Shown piece after piece: positions 7,067 to 12,731 of a stretch of DNA of 14,343 nt; position 1 is the stretch's first letter, and the number at the start of each line of letters is the position of its first letter. Under the pieces are notes generated by a model. That model did no database searches. It was given only the letters and a program-made list of their open reading frames with translations, and was not told where the DNA came from. This DNA is from an uncultured Clostridia bacterium. GTDB lineage: Bacteria > Bacillota > Clostridia > Peptostreptococcales > Anaerovoracaceae. The position numbers and the translations under genes are program-made. The stretch lies in assembly GCA_934278965.1 (NCBI GenBank), contig CAKQWL010000034.1:1-14343 (forward strand), in the 5' to 3' direction.

Positions 7067-7840
7067 TCACGCTTCGCTTGGCAAAGGAGACTCTTCTTCG
7101 ATCAACAAAAGCTCCATTCCGTTTCTCCCGGTATCGCGTCCTCCGCGTCCGAAAGCGCGTGCGATAATTCCGCCGTTCGGCTGCGGAGCGCATTCCGCAC
7201 CCATTCCGATCAGCATGGCAAGTCCGCTTGGTGTTACAAGCTCCGTATCGATCGGAATCGTTCGGAACACATAATCGCAGTTTGCCATCATGGCGCGGAC
7301 AGCCGGCACCGGTACCGGTATCACCCCATGGCTGCATTCGATCGTCCCTTGTCCGTCACAGACTTCCGAACAAACGATCCGATCCACCCCCATCTGGTCC
7401 AGCATCGCCGCGGCAGATACAATATTGAGAATTGCCTGCGGTCTGCCAACTTCATGAAAATGGACTGTTTCCAGCGTCGCACCGTGTACTTCGGCCTCGG
7501 CGCGCGCAATGGTTTCATAAATCTTCTCTGCGGTCTTTCGCGCGTTTTCGGTCATCGGCGCGCGCCGCAAAACTTCCCGGATTGCCGCGTACGATGCCCC
7601 ATGTGCGTGGTGATGCGAATGCGCTTCCCCGTGCTCGTGCGTCTGCTGTGCAGAGTCGTGAGCGGGATGACATCCCTGCTCCGGATTCGGTTCGAAGCCG
7701 CCGTGCTCGATTCCGTGATGGATCAGTCCCCTCACTTCTTCTTCAAAACCCATATCCGTTTCTGCCCCAAGTGCCCGAAAACCGCTCAAAATCATATCAG
7801 CGCACACACCGCTTCCGCAATCTATATATAATGTTTTCAT
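7067..7840 (-). CDS. larC: LarC1-like nickel-pincer cofactor protein lacking the LarC2 half
   Basis: LarC inserts nickel into the pyridinium dithio-acid mononucleotide to form the nickel-pincer cofactor of lactate racemase and related enzymes. Family features seen: MKTLYIDCGSGVCADM at the start, ETVHFHEVG (124-132), ECSHGVIPVPVPA (168-180) and TELVTPSGLAML (199-210). The protein stops at residue 257, after NGMELLLIEEESP, just where the LarC2 half normally continues with an ETNIDDM-like motif. Odd points: residues 41-80 hold 12 histidines; the usual long segment between the N-terminal motif and the His tract is shortened; the usual acidic residues after HEVG (pattern DSIxDIVG) are Gln and Asn (QAILNIVS); and SGDM is CADM. 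The ATG overlaps the larB stop by four bases (ATGA), with GGAGGAGG just upstream, so the two are coupled. No slippery heptamer is evident at the end. Activity as a complete LarC is doubtful. Confidence 0.85.
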   Translation of the reverse strand: MKTLYIDCGSGVCADMILSGFRALGAETDMGFEEEVRGLIHHGIEHGGFEPNPEQGCHPAHDSAQQTHEHGEAHSHHHAHGASYAAIREVLRRAPMTENARKTAEKIYETIARAEAEVHGATLETVHFHEVGRPQAILNIVSAAAMLDQMGVDRIVCSEVCDGQGTIECSHGVIPVPVPAVRAMMANCDYVFRTIPIDTELVTPSGLAMLIGMGAECAPQPNGGIIARAFGRGGRDTGRNGMELLLIEEESPLPSEA

Positions 7841-8640
7841 AGAGCCTCCTCCATATTGATGCGATTGATCGACGCCGCAAGATACCCGGCGCCGAAGCCA
7901 TTATCGATATTAACGATGCCGACTCCGTTCGCACAGCTGTTCAACATCGAAAGAAGCGCCGAAAGACCGCCCAGGTTGGCACCGTATCCGATGCTGGTCG
8001 GCACGGCAATGACCGGTTTATCAATCAGTCCTCCGACAACGCTCGCCAGCGCCCCCTCCATTCCGGCAACGACAATCACAACATTTGCCGCACGGATCAC
8101 TTCCAATTTCGCGAATAAGCGATGAATTCCGGCAACCCCGACATCATAGACCCGTTCCACGATATTTCCAAGTGTTTCGGCTGTAATGGCGGCTTCCTCC
8201 GCAACCGGGATATCCGCCGTTCCTGCGGTGACAACAGCGATTGTTTTTCTCCTCCGGATCTCCGCAATCTCTTCCGCTTCAAGCGGGCGCTGCACCACGA
8301 TCATCCGCGCAGCCTCATGATAAACGGCCTCTGCATCCCCCGCGCCTTCCCGATCCAAATGCGTGCAAACCGCATCATACTGTTCTCTTGAAGCACGCGT
8401 TCCGAGAATCGCACTGCTGGAGAGGGAGAGCCGGGCCATGATGATTCCGACCTGATCCGCCGTTTTTCCCTGACAGAAAACAACCTCCGGATATCCGGTG
8501 CGAAGACTTCTGTGGTTATCGATATTGACAAAATCCAAATCTTCAAACGGAAGCGTCTTCAGCGCTTCCTCTGCCATCTCCGGGGATATCGCACCGGAGG
8601 CAACATCCAGCAGCAGCTTCCTCAAATGCACTTTGTCCAT
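7837..8640 (-). CDS. larB: LarB, pyridinium-3,5-biscarboxylate mononucleotide synthase
   Basis: LarB carboxylates the pyridinium ring of nicotinate adenine dinucleotide and releases AMP, the first step of nickel-pincer cofactor synthesis. The 267 residues are a typical length. The N-terminal part has DNHRSLRTGYPEVVF (41-55) and CQGKT (56-60). The C-terminal half is a PurE-like domain with AVVTAGTADIPVAEEA (135-150), VAGMEGALASVVGGL (191-205), AVPTSIGYGA (212-221) and the ending MLNSCANGVGIVNIDNGFGA (232-251). All blocks look intact, in contrast with the divergent LarC next to it. An AGGAGG site eight bases before the ATG supports the start. The gene lies 99 bases after fhs, with no clear promoter or terminator in the gap, and overlaps larC by four bases. 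The cofactor's later sulfur step (LarE) is not encoded in the window. Confidence 0.94.
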   Translation of the reverse strand: MDKVHLRKLLLDVASGAISPEMAEEALKTLPFEDLDFVNIDNHRSLRTGYPEVVFCQGKTADQVGIIMARLSLSSSAILGTRASREQYDAVCTHLDREGAGDAEAVYHEAARMIVVQRPLEAEEIAEIRRRKTIAVVTAGTADIPVAEEAAITAETLGNIVERVYDVGVAGIHRLFAKLEVIRAANVVIVVAGMEGALASVVGGLIDKPVIAVPTSIGYGANLGGLSALLSMLNSCANGVGIVNIDNGFGAGYLAASINRINMEEAL

Positions 8641-8739
8641 TCAGACCGCCTCCTTTTCCTATTCCTTCATTCTTCCATATTGGAGCTTTCTCGAATCTTC
8701 GAAATTTCCGCAGATCGCGTTCCGACTGCGCCTCACCTT

Positions 8740-10416
8740 TTAGAATAATCCTGTGATTTTTCCGTCTGCGTCAACATCGATCCGCTCCGCAGCAGGTACT
8801 TTCGGCAGCCCCGGCATAGTCATAATGTCTCCGGTCAGCGCAACGATAAAGCCGGCGCCGGCCGATACCTTGACATTTCGGATGGTCACGGTAAATCCAC
8901 GCGGCGCACCCAAAAGTGACGCGTCGTCGGAGAAGCTGTACTGTGTTTTCGCCATACAGACCGGCATAGCCCCAAATCCGAGTTCTTCCAGCCGCTTGAT
9001 CTGCTTCGCCGCTGCCGGCAGGACATTGATCCCGTCCGCACGGTAAATCTTCGACGCAACCGCCTCGATCTTTTCTGTGATTGAAAGATTGTCTTCATAG
9101 GCAAAACGGAAGTTGTTTTCTTCCTCGCAAAGCCGTACCACTTCCTCTGCCAGCGTCATTCCTCCGCTGCCGCCTTTTGCCCACACTTCGGAAAGTGCTG
9201 CATGAACGCCAAGCTCTCTGCATTTTTCTTCCACCAGCTTTAATTCCGCCTCTGTATCCGTTGGAAATGCGTTGATCGCAACAACGGCCGGCAGTCCATA
9301 AACTTTTGTAATATTTTCCACGTGCTGCAAAAGATTCGGGAGACCCTTTTCCAGTGCTGCCAGATTTTCCTCTCCAAGCTGCTCCTTCTTCACGCCTCCG
9401 TGATGTTTCAGCGCTCTTACCGTCGCAACAATGACCACAGCATCCGGTTTCATTCCGCCCATGCGGCATTTGATATCCAGGAATTTCTCCGCGCCGAGAT
9501 CCGCGCCGAATCCAGCCTCTGTAACGACGTAATCCGCCAGCTTGCGCGCCATCTTGGTCGCGATCATCGAGTTGCATCCGTGTGCGATATTCGCGAATGG
9601 TCCGCCATGCACAAATGCCGGTGTGCCTTCCAGTGTCTGCACCAAATTCGGCTTCAGTGCGTCCTTCAGCAGCGCGGCAGCGGCGCCCTCTGCGTGGAGC
9701 TGACCTGCCGTCACGGGTTCGTCGTCATAAGTGTATCCGACAATAATCGAAGCCAAGCGCTTCTTGAGATCCGGAATATCTCTCGCAAGACACAGGATCG
9801 CCATAATCTCGCTCGCTACCGTAATATCAAATCCATCCTCGCGCGGAGTCCCGTTCGGCTTTCCTCCCAGACCGTCCACCACAAAGCGAAGCTGGCGGTC
9901 ATTCATGTCCACGCAGCGCTTCCAGGTGATTTTCCGCGGATCGATACGGAGCGCATTTCCCTGCTGAATATGATTGTCCAGCATCGCCGCAATCAGATTA
10001 TTCGCTGCTCCGATTGCGTGGAAATCCCCTGTAAAGTGCAAATTGATATCCTCCATCGGCACAACCTGTGCGTATCCGCCTCCGGCGGCACCGCCCTTGA
10101 CACCGAATACCGGTCCGAGCGACGGCTCTCTCAGTGCCACAAGGACATTTTTTCCGATTTTCCGGAGACCGTCCGCAAGACCGACCGTTGTCGTCGTCTT
10201 TCCTTCACCTGCCGGCGTCGGCGAAATCGCTGTTACTAAAATCAGCTTGCCGTCCGGAGCATTTTCCCTTTCATAGAGAAGTTTATAATCGACCTTTGCC
10301 TTATATTTGCCGTACTGCTCTACATACTCTTCATCAATTCCCGCATCCTGCGCAACTGCCATGATGTTCCGCATTTCCGCCGCCTGTGCGATTTCAATAT
10401 CACTTTTCCACTTCAT
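8740..10416 (-). CDS. fhs: Formate--tetrahydrofolate ligase
   Basis: Fhs makes 10-formyl-tetrahydrofolate from formate, ATP and tetrahydrofolate. It feeds purine and fMet-tRNA synthesis and, in acetogens, the methyl branch of the Wood-Ljungdahl pathway. The 558 residues match the family's 555-560. Visible motifs are the P-loop region [13 protein letters not shown] (65-77), [20 protein letters not shown], the [18 protein letters not shown] block and [11 protein letters not shown]. The frame continues upstream to 10494, but ATG 10416 has AAGGAGG eight bases before it and gives the family-typical N-terminus. This start lies 17 bases inside the end of rnhB, so the two are probably translationally coupled. 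Whether it serves acetogenesis or only biosynthesis cannot be told here, as no other Wood-Ljungdahl gene is in the window; folC nearby belongs to the same folate pool. Confidence 0.98.
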   Translation of the reverse strand: MKWKSDIEIAQAAEMRNIMAVAQDAGIDEEYVEQYGKYKAKVDYKLLYERENAPDGKLILVTAISPTPAGEGKTTTTVGLADGLRKIGKNVLVALREPSLGPVFGVKGGAAGGGYAQVVPMEDINLHFTGDFHAIGAANNLIAAMLDNHIQQGNALRIDPRKITWKRCVDMNDRQLRFVVDGLGGKPNGTPREDGFDITVASEIMAILCLARDIPDLKKRLASIIVGYTYDDEPVTAGQLHAEGAAAALLKDALKPNLVQTLEGTPAFVHGGPFANIAHGCNSMIATKMARKLADYVVTEAGFGADLGAEKFLDIKCRMGGMKPDAVVIVATVRALKHHGGVKKEQLGEENLAALEKGLPNLLQHVENITKVYGLPAVVAINAFPTDTEAELKLVEEKCRELGVHAALSEVWAKGGSGGMTLAEEVVRLCEEENNFRFAYEDNLSITEKIEAVASKIYRADGINVLPAAAKQIKRLEELGFGAMPVCMAKTQYSFSDDASLLGAPRGFTVTIRNVKVSAGAGFIVALTGDIMTMPGLPKVPAAERIDVDADGKITGLF

Positions 10417-11152
10417 CTCCCGCTCCTCCTTGTTTCTCTGCTGCTTCATTATATCTTGACGGTCCGACACTGTCAAACGATGCCGCAGACACATTTTTCA
10501 AAAAAGTGCGCCTGTGGATCGGACAGATGCCAACTCGTTCAATTCCCTCATAATGTGCCCTGGTCCCGTATCCTTTGTTTTTTTCAAAACTGTAATCCGG
10601 ATATTGTCCGGCATATTCGATCATCTGATGGTCTCTTATCACTTTTGCGATAATAGAGGCTGCCGCAATGGATACAGACCGCGCATCGCCGTGGATCAGC
10701 GAGGTTTGCGGAGTTTCAAGCCCGTCCAGATGAATCGCGTCAAACAGAATATGTCCGATTTTCGCCTCCTGTCCGAATCTCTCCCGCAGCAGCCTTTCCG
10801 CTTCCTGTACCGCATCTGCCATGGCTTCTTTCGTCGCCTCCAGAATATTAATTTCATCGATACGCGCCGGTTCTCTTTTTCCGATTCCGATGGCCCATGC
10901 CAGTTCCCGAATTTCCGCTGCCAACGCTTCTCGCTTTTTCTCCGAAAGTTTTTTAGAATCATCCACCCCGAGAAGTGAAAAATCCGGCGGAAGCACGACT
11001 GCCGCCGCCACAACCGGACCGGCAAGAGGTCCTCGCCCCACTTCATCGACTCCGGCGATATAACAGATTCCGTTTTCTGTAAGCTCCCGTTCAAACTCTT
11101 TCATTTGGCAGAGTTTTTCCCGAAGAAGCGCTTCTCGTTCTTCCTTTTTCAT
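10400..11152 (-). CDS. rnhB: Ribonuclease HII
   Basis: RNase HII cleaves RNA in RNA-DNA hybrids, including single ribonucleotides misincorporated in DNA. The 250-residue protein shows the family's blocks: a helical N-terminal extension, [14 protein letters not shown] (34-47, with catalytic Asp36 and Glu37), [22 protein letters not shown] (catalytic Asp), [20 protein letters not shown], and [24 protein letters not shown] near the end. The tail beyond is low in complexity and contains the ribosome site and start codon of fhs. It starts 51 bases after rbgA, with only a weak ribosome site (AGG about nine bases before the ATG), so the start is the likeliest rather than certain. rbgA-rnhB adjacency is common in Firmicutes. 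Confidence 0.96.
   Translation of the reverse strand: MKKEEREALLREKLCQMKEFERELTENGICYIAGVDEVGRGPLAGPVVAAAVVLPPDFSLLGVDDSKKLSEKKREALAAEIRELAWAIGIGKREPARIDEINILEATKEAMADAVQEAERLLRERFGQEAKIGHILFDAIHLDGLETPQTSLIHGDARSVSIAAASIIAKVIRDHQMIEYAGQYPDYSFEKNKGYGTRAHYEGIERVGICPIHRRTFLKNVSAASFDSVGPSRYNEAAEKQGGAGDEVEK
10425..10431 (-). promoter_or_regulatory. fhs ribosome-binding site inside rnhB
   Basis: AAGGAGG sits eight bases before the fhs ATG, inside the last codons of rnhB. It fixes the fhs start at 10416 rather than an upstream in-frame ATG, and ties fhs translation to ribosomes finishing rnhB. Confidence 0.85.
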
Positions 11153-11203
11153 TCTGACGCCTGCTTCCCTTCCCGGACGAGACCCGAATAAGCTGTGTAT
11201 TTT

Positions 11204-12139
11204 TCAAGCTCTGCGTTCCAAAGTAATTTTTCCGATTCGGCCGCTCCGAAATTCATCCAGGATTGTCCTTCCTGCCCGCTCATAATCCAGCCGCTTCCCC
11301 GGCAGGATAAACCCGCGCCTCCTGCAAATATCCTGAAAGAGAACGAGCTCCGGCTGAATCGGCATTCCGTCCTCATCATACATTTCATCACATAAATCTT
11401 CCGGTGTATCTTTCCCCGAATTTCCCGAGCTGTTTTTCGAGCGCCGGAGCTTCTCCGGCACTTCGACCTGATAGCGGGTCTCGATCAGTTCCGGATAATC
11501 TTGTGCCAGCACCGCAAGAAGTTCGAGCGCCAATGTCGGCGTATCCAAGATTTCATCCCGGATCGAACCACAAAAGGCAAGATCCAGCCCGGCCTTCGGG
11601 TCTTCGAACTTCGGCCAGAGGATTCCCGGTGTATCCAGAAGCTGCATACCGTTTTCCAGATTGAGCCACTGCTTTCCCCGTGTGACGCCCGGCCGATCGC
11701 CCGTTTTGGCACTTTTCTTCCCCGTCATCCGATTGATCAGAGAAGATTTCCCAACATTCGGCACACCGACAATCATCATTCGAAGGGGCTTCTGTCGCAG
11801 GCTGTCTTTGTTTTTCTGTTCCTGCATTTCTGTAAGCATCCGGTACAGCTCTTTCACGCCATTTCCCGAGGCACAGTTCATTGCCAGCGCAAGATTTCCC
11901 TGCGACCGGAAAAAACCGCACCACGCCGCACTCTGCTGTTCATCGGCAAGATCGCTCTTGTTCAAGGCGATAATCCGCGGTTTTCCCTGCACCAATTCAT
12001 CGATAATAGGGTTTCTGCTGGAAACCGGAATACGGGCATCGATCACCTCGATGACCAGATCGACCATCTTCAGATTTTCCTGAATCAGTTCCCGCGTTTT
12101 TTTCATATGTCCGGGATACCAATTGATGTGTTCGATCAT
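11204..12139 (-). CDS. rbgA: 50S ribosome assembly GTPase RbgA (YlqF)
   Basis: RbgA is a GTPase needed for late maturation of the 50S subunit, where it acts around uL6 and the central protuberance. The protein has 311 residues, slightly over the usual 280-290. It shows the circularly permuted G-motif order of the YlqF/YawG family: G4 NKSD (60-63), G5-like NCASG (88-92), G1 GVPNVGKSS (125-133), G2 GVT (151-153) and G3 DTPG (169-172). The N-terminal WYPGHMKK contains the conserved histidine (His11 here) held to replace the usual catalytic glutamine. A C-terminal RNA-binding domain follows, with a Ser/Asp-rich insert around residues 235-260 that accounts for the extra length. GGGGAG lies a few bases before the ATG. 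It is the first gene after the rplS terminator. I see no convincing promoter in the 45-base gap, so it may depend on read-through or an undetected promoter. Confidence 0.95.
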   Translation of the reverse strand: MIEHINWYPGHMKKTRELIQENLKMVDLVIEVIDARIPVSSRNPIIDELVQGKPRIIALNKSDLADEQQSAAWCGFFRSQGNLALAMNCASGNGVKELYRMLTEMQEQKNKDSLRQKPLRMMIVGVPNVGKSSLINRMTGKKSAKTGDRPGVTRGKQWLNLENGMQLLDTPGILWPKFEDPKAGLDLAFCGSIRDEILDTPTLALELLAVLAQDYPELIETRYQVEVPEKLRRSKNSSGNSGKDTPEDLCDEMYDEDGMPIQPELVLFQDICRRRGFILPGKRLDYERAGRTILDEFRSGRIGKITLERRA

Positions 12140-12184
12140 CTTTCTCCCCTTTCCCTTTCTAAAAATTCTCCGTAAAATGACAAA

Positions 12185-12212
12185 AAGGAAACCTTTTTAA
12201 AAAGGTTTCCTT
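12185..12212 (-). terminator. Intrinsic terminator after rplS
   Basis: A perfect 28-base inverted repeat centred between 12198 and 12199 gives an RNA stem of about 10-12 pairs (AAGGAAACCUUU with its complement) and a short AU loop. On the minus strand it is followed by further U residues (UUUUUG). It lies 14 bases beyond the rplS stop codon. The plus-strand side lacks an equal U-run, so it acts mainly on rplS transcription. Confidence 0.92.
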
Positions 12213-12226
12213 CTGCATCCGTTTTC

Positions 12227-12568
12227 TCAGTCTTTGCTCTTGATCTTCGCAGCTTTTCCTGTTCTCTCGCGCATGTAATGGAGCTTCGCTCTTCTCACAT
12301 CGCCGCGTCTCACTACTTCGATCTTCTCAACCAGCGGGGAGTGCAGCGGGAATGTCTTTTCCACACCAACGCCCGACGCGATTCTTCTTACTGTGAAAGT
12401 TTCCGCGATTCCGCCGTTCTGCTTTTTCAGCACGAAACCTTCGAAGACCTGGATTCTCTCTCTCTGACCTTCCTTGATTTTGATGGATACCTTTACTGTA
12501 TCGCCGACACCAAATTCCGGAACATCATTCTTCTTATATTCTTCTGTGATTGCATCCAAAATGTTCAT
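12227..12568 (-). CDS. rplS: 50S ribosomal protein L19
   Basis: L19 (bL19) sits at the interface of the 30S and 50S subunits. The 113-residue protein begins [10 protein letters not shown] and carries family blocks [49 protein letters not shown] and [20 protein letters not shown]. The frame is open upstream to 12616, which would add 16 residues, but AAGGAGG at 12576-12582, seven bases before the ATG at 12568, fixes the start and gives the usual length. The gene has its own promoter and terminator and so appears monocistronic. In most Firmicutes it follows rpsP-rimM-trmD and often precedes lepB. Neither trmD nor lepB is adjacent here, although rbgA-rnhB downstream keep the ancestral order. Confidence 0.98.
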   Translation of the reverse strand: MNILDAITEEYKKNDVPEFGVGDTVKVSIKIKEGQRERIQVFEGFVLKKQNGGIAETFTVRRIASGVGVEKTFPLHSPLVEKIEVVRRGDVRRAKLHYMRERTGKAAKIKSKD

Positions 12569-12650
12569 CGTATATCCTCCTTCCTTACCAAGACGTTCAT
12601 GGATCAAAAACAACACGCAAACTGCGCCCAGAGGACCGCCCGTAATAACC
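12569..12650 (-). promoter_or_regulatory. rplS 5' leader, candidate L19 autoregulatory element
   Basis: The predicted transcript has an untranslated leader of about 82 bases. It contains AUUACGGGCGGUCCUCU (near 12645-12629), then GCGCA-guu-UGCGU as a small hairpin, then AACGUCUUGGU before the ribosome site. From memory the AUUACGGG..GGUCCUCU block resembles the Firmicutes L19 leader family (Rfam L19_leader), in which L19 is thought to bind its own mRNA. This is recall of a motif, not a covariance-model hit. Confidence 0.5.
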
Positions 12651-12656
12651 TCATCT

Positions 12657-12685
12657 ATTCTATCATGAAGCCATCACCATTTCAA
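12657..12685 (-). promoter_or_regulatory. Sigma-A promoter of rplS
   Basis: TTGAAA (12680-12685) and TAGAAT (12657-12662) are separated by exactly 17 bases; five of six bases match in the -10 box and four of six in the -35 box. The predicted start of transcription is near 12650. It lies between the surface-protein gene and rplS and explains rplS expression without trmD upstream. Confidence 0.82.
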
Positions 12686-12731
12686 GCTTTTTTTATGAAA
12701 AGAATTATGTTCGCCGGCGCAGCCACAGGTT

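Noticed and set aside
7060..7110. Programmed frameshift joining larC to a LarC2 half
   Set aside because: No slippery heptamer is evident near the larC end, and the downstream frames encode AnsA or Arg-rich shadow, with no ETNIDDM-like sequence.
7005..7337. In-frame upstream extension of ansA by up to 111 codons
   Set aside because: The extension lies within larC in another frame and is Arg-rich with no similarity to asparaginases. Starts at 7031 or 7004 give normal lengths.
6695..7831. A 378-codon plus-strand open frame
   Set aside because: It is antisense to both ansA and larC across their junction, has an Arg/Ser-rich sequence, and has no family motif.
8641..8739. Inverted repeats in the fhs-larB gap (TTCGA and CGCAG/CTGCG elements)
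   Set aside because: They are four- to five-base arms without a U-tract or adjoining promoter; neither a terminator nor an operator can be supported.
9322..10239. A 305-codon plus-strand open frame
   Set aside because: It is antisense to the conserved fhs gene, with an unfamiliar Arg/His/Ser-rich translation; a codon-bias shadow.
11149..11391. An 80-codon minus-strand frame overlapping the end of rbgA and the start of rnhB
   Set aside because: It has no ribosome site or recognisable domain, most of it is out of frame inside rbgA, and RbgA ends normally, so a frameshift is not indicated.
12150..12184. Weak promoter-like TTGTCA...TAGAAA before rbgA
   Set aside because: The spacing is 16 bases but the -10 lacks its final T and overlaps the terminator tail; too poor to call.
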